This document shows, in pieces, positions 32,687 through 40,382 of a stretch of DNA of 64,000 nucleotides (position 1 is the first letter of the stretch; every line of letters starts with the position of its first letter). The notes beneath the pieces were generated by a model, which searched no databases, was not told where the DNA came from, and saw nothing but the letters and a program-made list of their open reading frames with translations. A program made the position numbers and the translations under genes. Origin of the DNA: Bacteroidales bacterium (GTDB taxonomy: Bacteria > Bacteroidota > Bacteroidia > Bacteroidales > Muribaculaceae); assembly GCA_015060975.1 (NCBI GenBank), contig SUXI01000003.1, forward strand, positions 1 through 64,000, read 5' to 3'.

Positions 32687-34301
32687 AGAAGTGTATTTTA
32701 ATACGCCTCAAAGATTAACACAGTTGATTGGGGCAAATACTACTGTTATCGTTGCCGGACGTCGTACAGGCAAAACAGATAGCATTGCAGCTCCTTTTGT
32801 GCTTCGCAATATGCAACGAATGGTCGGTTCTACAGGTGCAATCGTAGTGCCTACATTTAAGCATGGACTTACAAATACGCTTCCGGGCTTATTCGCTGCT
32901 TGGGAAAGGTGGGGCTTTCGTAAAGGCATTCACTATGTTGTAGGTCGTCGCCCACCTAAAAGCTTCGGTAAACCTATTACAGAGCCTGCCGATTGGGAGC
33001 ATATCGTTTCGTTTTATAACGGCAGTATCGCTGTCATCGTGAGTCAAGATAGACCAGGTTCTTCTAACTCTCTAACATTGAGTTGGGTGCTGGTCGACGA
33101 AGCAAAGTTTATTGACTATCAGAAACTGAAAGATGAAACTTTGCCCGCGAATGGTGGTATCAAGTCTTATTTCGGTCGCCACTCTTACAACCATGCCATT
33201 ATGATTTTGAGCGATATGCCTCAAACACAAAAAGGCTCTTGGTTCTTACACTATAAGGAGAAAATGGATGAAGAGCTCATCGAGACAATTAAAGGAACTG
33301 TTTATGAAATATGGAAAACAAAAGAAAGAATACGTCGGCTCCGAGCCGAGAATAAGCCTGTTCCCGGTTATCTCCGCTCTTATCTTCGCCGGCTCGATAC
33401 TAACCTTAATAAAATGCGGAGTGTGGCTGTATATTATAAGGAATATAGCTCAATCGAAAATTTGCAACTGCTTGGTGAAAATTACATCAAGCAGATGAAG
33501 CGCGACCTTACTCCTAAAACATTCCAAACCTCTATCCTTTGTCAGAGGATCGGAATTACCAAAGATGGTTTTTACTCGTCAATGCGTGAAAAACATAAAT
33601 ATAATGACAGTGATTTTGATTATCTTGATAGTTTAGGCTATGACTTTGACAAATCACTTCTTGACAGCCGGGCAGATAAGGATGTTAATCCTCTTGCCCC
33701 AATCTGTATAGGCATGGATTACAATGCTAATATCAACTGGATAGTAGCCGGTCAAGCTAACGGACGAAGGTTGAACGTCGTTAAGAGCTTCTACACGAAA
33801 TTTGAACGCAAAATCCCTGCATTGATAGATGATTTCTGCTCTTATTATACTAATCATCAAAATAAAACTATTGTCTTTTATTATGACGCAACGGCTCTTG
33901 GAAGCAACTATGCGGTGAATGATCAAGATTATCACTGGGTGGTTATGCACGAATTTCAACGCCATGGCTGGGAGGTGATAGATGTGTATCTCGGCAATCC
34001 TATGCGGCATGATGAAAAATACCTTTTGATAAATCAAGGTTTTGCCGGAAAGCAACGGCTTATGCCTTTTTTCAATCGTCAGAATAACGATGACCTTATT
34101 CTCGCTGTGCAGAGTGCCGGTGTTACTCGTGGACGCAACGGCTTCAGAAAGGATAAAGGGGGCGAAAAGCTTGAGGAATCGGAAGAAAACCTACTTGAGC
34201 ATCGTACTGATGGTACTGATGCGTTTGATACACTCTATATCGGTTGTGAAAAATTTCCACAGTCGGCATTAAGCCGAATCTCTGTGGGCGGAATAATGTA
34301 A
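32670..34301 (+). CDS. Terminase large subunit
   Basis: The 543-residue protein has an N-terminal ATPase with Walker A VIVAGRRTGKTDS (about 26-38) and Walker B TLSWVLVDEAKFIDYQ (about 137-152). The C-terminal RNase H-like nuclease has its first Asp in CIGMDYNANINWIVAGQ (about 349) and the last acidic residues near TDGTDAFDTLYIG. The length is normal. It drives DNA into the prohead and cuts it. No portal gene is found after it, where one is expected. Confidence 0.92.
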   Translation: MAKKGKEVYFNTPQRLTQLIGANTTVIVAGRRTGKTDSIAAPFVLRNMQRMVGSTGAIVVPTFKHGLTNTLPGLFAAWERWGFRKGIHYVVGRRPPKSFGKPITEPADWEHIVSFYNGSIAVIVSQDRPGSSNSLTLSWVLVDEAKFIDYQKLKDETLPANGGIKSYFGRHSYNHAIMILSDMPQTQKGSWFLHYKEKMDEELIETIKGTVYEIWKTKERIRRLRAENKPVPGYLRSYLRRLDTNLNKMRSVAVYYKEYSSIENLQLLGENYIKQMKRDLTPKTFQTSILCQRIGITKDGFYSSMREKHKYNDSDFDYLDSLGYDFDKSLLDSRADKDVNPLAPICIGMDYNANINWIVAGQANGRRLNVVKSFYTKFERKIPALIDDFCSYYTNHQNKTIVFYYDATALGSNYAVNDQDYHWVVMHEFQRHGWEVIDVYLGNPMRHDEKYLLINQGFAGKQRLMPFFNRQNNDDLILAVQSAGVTRGRNGFRKDKGGEKLEESEENLLEHRTDGTDAFDTLYIGCEKFPQSALSRISVGGIM

Positions 34302-34330
34302 ACTTTTCATTGGTAAAATAGATTTGGGTT

Positions 34331-34361
34331 TGTCCCGGCTTGTGAAAGTCGGGGCTTTTTT
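34331..34361 (+). terminator. Terminator after the large terminase
   Basis: GTCCCGGCTT pairs with AAGTCGGGGC around GTGA, followed by TTTTTT. The loop flank CTTGTGAAAG recurs in the cassette terminators. Confidence 0.8.
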
Positions 34362-34403
34362 CAATATTTATTAAAAAAAATAATATGATAATATTAATTT
34401 TAC

Positions 34404-34411
34404 TATCTTTG
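34404..34411 (+). promoter_or_regulatory. -7 promoter element before the two-gene membrane unit
   Basis: TATCTTTG at 34404-34411 matches TAnnTTTG. It follows the terminase terminator and precedes the gene at 34487 by 75 nt. No clear -33 box. Confidence 0.45.
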
Positions 34412-34486
34412 TCACAGAATTTACCAATCTGCCAAAATATTTTTTGTGATTAAAACGTTATTATTATACGAAAAAATCTATGTGGT

Positions 34487-34717
34487 ATGAAAATTTTTAG
34501 GACAACTCTTAATTGGATTGAAGCAAAACCTCATGCGTTGTGTATGATGGGGGCTTGTCGTATATCGAGCTGTATCGGACAACTCGAATTTGAAGGTATC
34601 GCAGAGGGCAGAAAGAATATGCGTGAGGACGTTGAGCGCTTAGCAAAAGATTTTCGTAAATCAACAGAAGAAGTAAAAAACGAACTAAAAAACAAAAACA
34701 ATGGCAAAAAAAATTGA
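34487..34717 (+). CDS. Small protein of unknown function, first of a separate two-gene unit
   Basis: The 76-residue protein starts MKIFRTTLNWIEAKPHALCM, has three Cys in a short stretch (CMMGACRISSC) and ends in a charged helix (RLAKDFRKSTEEVKNELKNK). It sits behind its own promoter and overlaps the next gene by 17 nt. This pair stands between the packaging and tail genes with its own terminator, like a 'moron' gene unit expressed in the lysogen. No family is recognised. Confidence 0.5.
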   Translation: MKIFRTTLNWIEAKPHALCMMGACRISSCIGQLEFEGIAEGRKNMREDVERLAKDFRKSTEEVKNELKNKNNGKKN

Positions 34718-35117
34718 GCAAAATAAAATTGATAAAAATCAAACTGGTTTGTCATTGGAACATAACGTAGCATATGATGATAGCTTATTGCCTCCAGCTG
34801 AAGAACTGCGACAGTTGAAAGCTATAGAAGAGACTGCTGTGTCTTGGATTATGAAGCGCACAGAGATTGAGCAAGATGCTAGAATTAAATTCAACTTCAA
34901 AAGGTTGGGTATGGCAAAAAAAGAGATAAATCTTTCAACTATTGTTACATTGGTAGGACTTTTATTGATATTTCTTGTCATTGCTGGTATTTTTTATTTT
35001 TCATATGATTTAATCGTGCGAGGACATTCACTTGAAGGTTCGATTTTTGGAAGTATAGATGTGGGAGCTTTGTTATTTTTGATTAACAAAATTCGACCCA
35101 CTAAAAATAATCATTAA
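34701..35117 (+). CDS. Two-helix membrane protein, second of the separate unit
   Basis: The 138-residue protein has a soluble charged half followed by two membrane helices (ATIVTLVGLLLIFLV-like: STIVTLVGLLLIFLVIAGIF, and DVGALLFLINKI). Small membrane proteins expressed from lysogens often block new infection or change the envelope. That is inference; no family is recognised. It ends before a terminator at 35165. Confidence 0.55.
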   Translation: MAKKIEQNKIDKNQTGLSLEHNVAYDDSLLPPAEELRQLKAIEETAVSWIMKRTEIEQDARIKFNFKRLGMAKKEINLSTIVTLVGLLLIFLVIAGIFYFSYDLIVRGHSLEGSIFGSIDVGALLFLINKIRPTKNNH

Positions 35118-35164
35118 GATATATTTTTTGACATAGGCAATATTGTCTATGACTATTAATATTT

Positions 35165-35192
35165 TAGCCACAAATATGTGGCTATTTTTTTT
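35165..35192 (+). terminator. Terminator of the two-gene membrane unit
   Basis: TAGCCACA (35165-35172) pairs perfectly with TGTGGCTA (35177-35184), followed by eight T. Confidence 0.85.
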
Positions 35193-35202
35193 AGGCAAAG
35201 GT

Positions 35203-35234
35203 ATTGCACATTCAAAAAAGTCTTCCTACCTTTG
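35203..35234 (+). promoter_or_regulatory. Promoter of cassette leader B
   Basis: TACCTTTG at 35227-35234 is a full -7 match; ATTG at 35203-35206 with a 20-nt gap is a weak -33. The transcript would start at the 5' arm of the leader, as in leader A. Confidence 0.6.
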
Positions 35235-35237
35235 TAT

Positions 35238-35442
35238 CGCTTACCATTCAATACAGGCGAACGTATCGCCAACTACAGCCGTTGGCATTTTTTATGCCGT
35301 GGCTGAAAATAATAATAGTTCCGTCCCGTGTGGAGCGTTAATGCGCCCACAGCCTGTATTAGGTGGTAAGCAACGGGGAGCGGAACTTTTTTCGTCTCCG
35401 GTGATAAATAAATATATTGTTTCATTTTAATTGCTTACCAAA
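35238..35442 (+). ncRNA. Cassette leader B: same fold plan as leader A with different bases
   Basis: GCTTACCATTCAATACAGGC (35239-35258) pairs with the arm at 35352-35371 (17 of 20 positions, one 3-nt internal loop). A second stem, GTTCCG..CCCGT (35318-35329) with ACGGG..CGGAAC (35373-35386), crosses the first and ends at TTTTTT. A local hairpin CAGCC..GGCAT/ATGCC..GGCTG lies at 35276-35306, and GTGGAGCG/CGCCCAC sits between the arms. TTGCTTACCA just before the start codon (35431-35440) can pair perfectly with TGGTAAGCAA (35364-35373) in the downstream arm. The frame across this region is not a gene. Confidence 0.7.
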
Positions 35443-35733
35443 ATGAAAGAAGCAACTTTGACATCGGCACACATTGCCGAAACAATCCAACCAATAATTA
35501 GTTGGAAACGAGTAATCAGAACAGCGACACGCATAGCCGGTCGCACAGTGCTAACCATTATCCAACATGAGGCTACCCCATGGGTGCTTACAGCCATTAC
35601 TGCCTTACTTATGTGGTGGGGCTGGGCAGTCGATGACTTCTCGCTCCACAAATGGAGTGCTGCCGCCACTCTCCCCTTTTTCTCATGGGGTTTATTCCGC
35701 GAATCTAAAAACATTAACCCCGACGAACTATGA
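35443..35733 (+). CDS. Small membrane protein, first gene of cassette B (holin-like)
   Basis: I choose ATG 35443 (MKEATLTSAHIAETIQPIIS) because it matches the start of the cassette A gene; a TTG 12 nt upstream lies in the pairing site. The 96-residue protein has a hydrophobic helix (TPWVLTAITALLMWWGWAV) and a second, weaker one (AAATLPFFSWGLF). It shares only the N-terminal pattern with the cassette A protein. It overlaps the next gene by 4 nt. Holin is the best guess but unproven. Confidence 0.6.
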   Translation: MKEATLTSAHIAETIQPIISWKRVIRTATRIAGRTVLTIIQHEATPWVLTAITALLMWWGWAVDDFSLHKWSAAATLPFFSWGLFRESKNINPDEL

Positions 35734-35951
35734 ATAAAATAATAACAGAATCACCTAACGGCCTAAAGGTCGCTATAACATCTTATTCGTCCGGACATGG
35801 GGCTATCGAGATAGAAACTATCGACGAAAGAAATATAAGTTGGGCAATGTGGTTTGACCATGTTGAAGATATGATATTTCTTGCCGATGTACTTAATGAC
35901 TATATTGCAGAACATAACTTAAGAAAGGAGGCTGATAATGGCGAAAAATAA
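35730..35951 (+). CDS. Cassette B second gene, paralogue of 24198
   Basis: The 73-residue protein starts MNKIITESPNGLKVAITSY and ends with ADVLNDYIAEHNLRKEADNG, identical to its paralogue; the middle (SSGHGAIEIETIDERNISWA) differs. It overlaps both neighbours. Function unknown. Confidence 0.65.
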   Translation: MNKIITESPNGLKVAITSYSSGHGAIEIETIDERNISWAMWFDHVEDMIFLADVLNDYIAEHNLRKEADNGEK

Positions 35952-36183
35952 AGAAATAAAAGGCTTGGCTCTTATCGTTGCTCAATACTTGGCCAACTAT
36001 GAGCCAGCTGAAAATCCTAACGATATGGGTACGGTGATTCGTTCTACCGAGGAGGTTATCACCGACCTTGCCGACATGGCAGATCTCAACGCAAATGTAG
36101 TAGCAAATGTAATGCTCGATATGGGCTATACGGTAGTATTCTTGCGTGATGGTCGCCATGGCTGGGCTATGAAGCCCCGATAA
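35938..36183 (+). CDS. Cassette B last gene, paralogue of 24400
   Basis: The 81-residue protein differs at only three sites from its copy in cassette A. Near identity at both DNA and protein level, in contrast to the unlike first genes and leaders, points to recent exchange between the two cassettes. The helix-turn-helix-like segment ITDLADMADLNANVVANVM is kept. Confidence 0.65.
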   Translation: MAKNKEIKGLALIVAQYLANYEPAENPNDMGTVIRSTEEVITDLADMADLNANVVANVMLDMGYTVVFLRDGRHGWAMKPR

Positions 36184-36221
36184 CCGGACTATTCAAACCA
36201 ATAGGTTTTTACATTTTTTCT

Positions 36222-36264
36222 CCGGGTTCAATCGCTTGTGAAAGCCGTTGAACTCGGTTTTTTT
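36222..36264 (+). terminator. Terminator of cassette B
   Basis: CCGGGTTCAA pairs with TTGAACTCGG (36248-36257), then seven T. It is the same hairpin as after cassette A. Confidence 0.85.
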
Positions 36265-36279
36265 GTCTTTTATTACCTT

Positions 36280-36311
36280 GCTTATTTTTATCAATTTCGT
36301 TAAAAATAAGC
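36280..36311 (+). promoter_or_regulatory. Hairpin over the ribosome site of the tape measure gene
   Basis: GCTTATTTTT (36280-36289) pairs perfectly with AAAAATAAGC (36302-36311), 6 nt before the ATG at 36318. The A-rich 3' arm is where Bacteroidetes ribosomes bind, so the hairpin could limit translation. Confidence 0.4.
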
Positions 36312-36317
36312 GAATTT

Positions 36318-39300
36318 ATGAGTGATTATACTACTAAAGCAACCGTTGAACTTGATGTAAACGGTCAAAAAGCGAAACAGGAACTTGAACAACAAAGAAA
36401 ACTCGTCAAAGACCTTGAAATTGCTTATGCAAAAGCCGAGGCTTCAGGTGATAAATCGGCTAAAACCATACACAAAGAACTTTCAAGAGCTCGTAGAGAA
36501 TTAAAATCGATGCAATCGGCAACAGTAAATGCTGCCGATGTGTTGCGACGTTTAGATAAAGCGACGCCAAAAGAATTGAAAGCAACTCTAAAACAACTTA
36601 ATAAAGAACTTAATAACATGCAACGAGGGACCGATGCGTGGAATGCCCATGTTGAAAAAATTCACGCTGTAAAAAAGGAACTCGAATCGGTTAATTCAAC
36701 CCTTGCTACTCAAAGAACTCGTTGGCAAAAACTTGGTGATTTTATAAATAAGTGGCAAACTATGGCTGTAGCTGCGTTTGCTATTGTAATGAAAGTCGTT
36801 TCAGCTGGTCGTAATGCTGTAAATGCCTATGCTTCCATTGACCAGGAAATGGCCAACACGCAGAAGTTCACTGGTATGACTCGCGAAGAGGTTGAGTCCT
36901 TAAATGAGGAGTTTAAGAAAATGGATACTCGTACTGGTCGGGAAGAGTTAAATAAACTTGCTCAATCGGCCGGTCGTCTCGGTAAAGATTCGGTTGAAAA
37001 TGTATTGGGTTTTGTTCGTGCTGGAGATAAAATTAGTGTCGCTATGGACGAGTTGGGAACCGATGCGCCGGAGATTATATCCAAACTTTCCGGAATATTT
37101 AATCTTGAAACAGAGATGGGGACTGAAAAGGCGATGCTTTCGACAGGGTCGGCCGTTAATACCTTGTCGCAAGTGTGTGCCGCTTCGGCTCCAAATCTTG
37201 TAGATTTTGCGTCTCGTTTTGGAGCAATAGCCAGTTCCTCAAATATGGCCATGTCAGAAATGTTAGCTTTTGGTGCGGTGCTTGATTCCAATGGTGTTAC
37301 AATGGAAAAAGGAGCAACTGCAATGCAAGGGGTGGTAACAAGAATGTATGCGGATCCGTCTAAATTCGCTAAAATCGCAAACCTTGATGCTAAAGAGTTT
37401 ACAGAGACACTTAAACGTTCATCAACTGAAGGATTAATGATGTTTATTGACCGTCTCTCTCAAATGGACCAAATGCAGATGTCGGCGACACTTAAAGAAC
37501 TTGGCACTGCTGGAGCCGGTGTGACTCAAACGTTCCAAACTTTGGCTAACAAGTCTGAAGAACTTAAAACCCGAATGCAACAGTCCAATAAAGCCTTTAT
37601 TGAGGCGACTTCTGTAGATGAAGAATTTGCAATCCAAAACAATACAGTGCAAGCAGGTCTTGATAAAGCTAAAGAGAAATTCAGAGAACTGCAACGAGAA
37701 TTAGGGGAAAAACTTGCTCCTGTGATGAATCATGTTATTTCTTCCACTGGAGCGATAGTTAGAGTTCTAATTGACGTTATTTTTTTTGTGGATAAATACA
37801 AAGGCGTGATTGCGGTTCTCACGGCATCAATATTGGCATACAATATTGCTGTTCACGCTTCGGCTATCAAGACAAAGGCTCTTGCCGCAGTTCAAGCTAT
37901 TGCAAAAACGGCTACTGTGGCATGGACTGCCGTAACGTATATTTCGACAGCTGCCGTTGCGTTACTCTCTGGAAATGTTACTCGCGCGACAGCTGCATTT
38001 AAACTTTTTTCTAATACACTCAAACTTTCTCCTATCGGTTTGATTGCAACGGCTATTACGGCAGTCGTGGGTGGTTTGGCTCTGTGGATAACAAGAACAA
38101 CGCAGTTAACGCTTGCTCAAAAGCAACTCAATGACATTGAGAAAAAGGCTCACGAAAATTCTTTGGATGAATTGACGACGCTTAAACTGCTTTATGAGGC
38201 ATCGCAAGACCAAAAACGCAGTCTGGAGGAAAGAATTTCTGCAATCAAGCAACTGCAAGAGAAATATCCCGACTACTTCGGAAATCTATCTGCCGAAGCT
38301 ATTCTTGCCGGTAATGCAGCCGATGAGTATGATCGTCTGACGACAAGCATTCTCAATTCGGCTCGTGCAAAGGCTCGGCAAGAACAACTTGTATCTAACG
38401 AACGAGAAATTCTGCGATTAGAGGGAGAACGCAATCAAAAACTTGATGAGATTTACGAAGATATAGATTTGAATGACCAGGATATCCGATTTTATGGAAA
38501 TTCTCGTCAAGCTAAAGAAATGGTTATAGAATCCATAGACACTGGTGAACCCATGTATCAGATTTGGAAACGGCGCATTGATGCGGTACGTGATTATTAT
38601 GATCAGAAAATTTCAGATATTCGCTCCGCTAATGAAAACCTCTCGAAACAGGTGTTTGACGATATGGTTGGTGATGATAGTGATTCTGGTGATAACACAA
38701 TCAAGAAATGTCCCAAATGTGGCAAACTTCCTTGTGAGTGTTACAAGGTGGATGATGCTACGGTCAAAGATAAATTCAAGGCTGAAAAGGAGTGGAAAGA
38801 ACGTGAAGAAGCTCTAAACAGGATCTCTTATGCCACAGGGCAAAAATCGTATGAGGATTATAGGAAAAGAATTGATGAAATTGCTGTTGAATACTATAAG
38901 AATCTGATGAACCATACAGAAGCATCAGCTGATGAGCAACTGCAATTTAAAGCTCAATATTATGACACATTGCAGAAACAACAAGAGACAAATAATGCAA
39001 TTTCTCTTGACGCTGAAAATGCTCGCCATCTTGAACTTGTTGCTACCGAAAAACAACGATATATTAATGGCCAAACTTCATTAGAGGCTTATAATAATGC
39101 AATTGCTTTATGTGATCTTGAGCATAAACGCCGTGTTGTTCAAATATATCAAGAGGGAACTCAAGAACGATTAGATGCAGAACGAGATTATCAAAATGCC
39201 TTGTTCCAAGATATGCAACGCCGAAATGCAGAAACAGAAGCAGCCGAGAAGAAGCATCAAGACCAATTGGCGAAAATGAAATCAGACTATTTCGGTGACA

Positions 39301-40382
39301 ACCCTTCTGATCGTCAGGCAAAATATGATAATGACCTTAAAATTTTAACAGAAGTATATAATGCCGAATTGCAAGCGGCCGGAGACAATGCGGCAGAAAA
39401 GCTACGAATTGAGGAAGCTTTTGAAAAAGCGAAACTTGCTCTAAAACAGAAATATGGACTATTATCTGTTGATGAGAATCGGAATGCACTCGAAAAGGCG
39501 AATGCTGAACTTATAAAATGGCTCGAATCCGATGCCGGTAAAGCTGTTACACAGTCCTTTGATGCTGTTATGTCTGGTATGGGAGCTATCTTTTCTCAAA
39601 TGTCTTCACTTGTGCAGGCTGAATTAGAGATTGAAACGGCTGCTCTTGAAAAACGGTATGAAAAAGAAATATCTTTAGCTGAAGGTAATGCTTATAAAGT
39701 TAACCAAATAGAAAAGAAAAAAGAAAAAGAAATTGCAAAAGCAAAAAATGAGGCAAATAAAAAGATGTTTGCAATGCAAGTTATTCAGGCTGTCGCTCAA
39801 ACTGCACAAAATGCAATTAGTGCCTATGGCTCTGCTGCGGCAATCCCTCTTGTTGGATTTACACTTGCTCCGATAGCGGCAGCAATGGCTGTCGCAGCCG
39901 GAATGTTACAAATTACAGCAATCAAGAAACAGCAACAGGCGTCAGAGGCTCAAGGTTATGCTTCGGGTGGTTTCACCCCGAAAGGTGGTAAGTATGAGCC
40001 TGCCGGTATCGTTCACAAAGGCGAATGGGTGGCGAGCCAAGAACTGCTTGCATCTCCGGTGGCTCGACCTATGATTGAGGCTTTGGATTATGCCCAAAGG
40101 ACAAACACTATAGGCTCACTGAAAGCTGATGATGTTTCCCGAACTATCTCTGCTCCGGCCATTATAGCTTCATCTAATGACGGAAATGCTATTTCGGAAT
40201 CTTTGACTACACAAGCTGTTGCCCTTGCTGGGTATGTAAGTGTAATTCGTCGCCTTAATGAACGTCTTGACGACCCTTTCGTTACGGTAAATACTGTTAC
40301 AGGTGACACCGGAATTAAAAAAGCTCAAGATGATTACGATAAATTAATTAGAAATAAAACCCCAAAATCAAAACGAAAATGA
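36318..40382 (+). CDS. Phage tail tape measure protein, TP901 type
   Basis: The 1354-residue protein has the tape-measure plan: a coiled-coil start (QELEQQRKLVKDLEIAYAKA), a TP901 core (MANTQKFTGMTREEVESLNE to LKELGTAGAGVTQTFQTLAN), hydrophobic helices near 500-580 and 1150-1200, then long coiled coils. A Cys cluster, KKCPKCGKLPCECYK, at about 796-810 could bind zinc, which is unusual. The length would set a tail of roughly 200 nm at 1.5 angstrom per residue, so the phage is probably a long-tailed, non-contractile type. Confidence 0.92.
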   Translation: MSDYTTKATVELDVNGQKAKQELEQQRKLVKDLEIAYAKAEASGDKSAKTIHKELSRARRELKSMQSATVNAADVLRRLDKATPKELKATLKQLNKELNNMQRGTDAWNAHVEKIHAVKKELESVNSTLATQRTRWQKLGDFINKWQTMAVAAFAIVMKVVSAGRNAVNAYASIDQEMANTQKFTGMTREEVESLNEEFKKMDTRTGREELNKLAQSAGRLGKDSVENVLGFVRAGDKISVAMDELGTDAPEIISKLSGIFNLETEMGTEKAMLSTGSAVNTLSQVCAASAPNLVDFASRFGAIASSSNMAMSEMLAFGAVLDSNGVTMEKGATAMQGVVTRMYADPSKFAKIANLDAKEFTETLKRSSTEGLMMFIDRLSQMDQMQMSATLKELGTAGAGVTQTFQTLANKSEELKTRMQQSNKAFIEATSVDEEFAIQNNTVQAGLDKAKEKFRELQRELGEKLAPVMNHVISSTGAIVRVLIDVIFFVDKYKGVIAVLTASILAYNIAVHASAIKTKALAAVQAIAKTATVAWTAVTYISTAAVALLSGNVTRATAAFKLFSNTLKLSPIGLIATAITAVVGGLALWITRTTQLTLAQKQLNDIEKKAHENSLDELTTLKLLYEASQDQKRSLEERISAIKQLQEKYPDYFGNLSAEAILAGNAADEYDRLTTSILNSARAKARQEQLVSNEREILRLEGERNQKLDEIYEDIDLNDQDIRFYGNSRQAKEMVIESIDTGEPMYQIWKRRIDAVRDYYDQKISDIRSANENLSKQVFDDMVGDDSDSGDNTIKKCPKCGKLPCECYKVDDATVKDKFKAEKEWKEREEALNRISYATGQKSYEDYRKRIDEIAVEYYKNLMNHTEASADEQLQFKAQYYDTLQKQQETNNAISLDAENARHLELVATEKQRYINGQTSLEAYNNAIALCDLEHKRRVVQIYQEGTQERLDAERDYQNALFQDMQRRNAETEAAEKKHQDQLAKMKSDYFGDNPSDRQAKYDNDLKILTEVYNAELQAAGDNAAEKLRIEEAFEKAKLALKQKYGLLSVDENRNALEKANAELIKWLESDAGKAVTQSFDAVMSGMGAIFSQMSSLVQAELEIETAALEKRYEKEISLAEGNAYKVNQIEKKKEKEIAKAKNEANKKMFAMQVIQAVAQTAQNAISAYGSAAAIPLVGFTLAPIAAAMAVAAGMLQITAIKKQQQASEAQGYASGGFTPKGGKYEPAGIVHKGEWVASQELLASPVARPMIEALDYAQRTNTIGSLKADDVSRTISAPAIIASSNDGNAISESLTTQAVALAGYVSVIRRLNERLDDPFVTVNTVTGDTGIKKAQDDYDKLIRNKTPKSKRK

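Noticed and set aside
35143-35430. Open frame of 95 codons over leader B
   Set aside because: It crosses a terminator, a promoter and all stems of the leader. Its composition is irregular and it has no counterpart at leader A.
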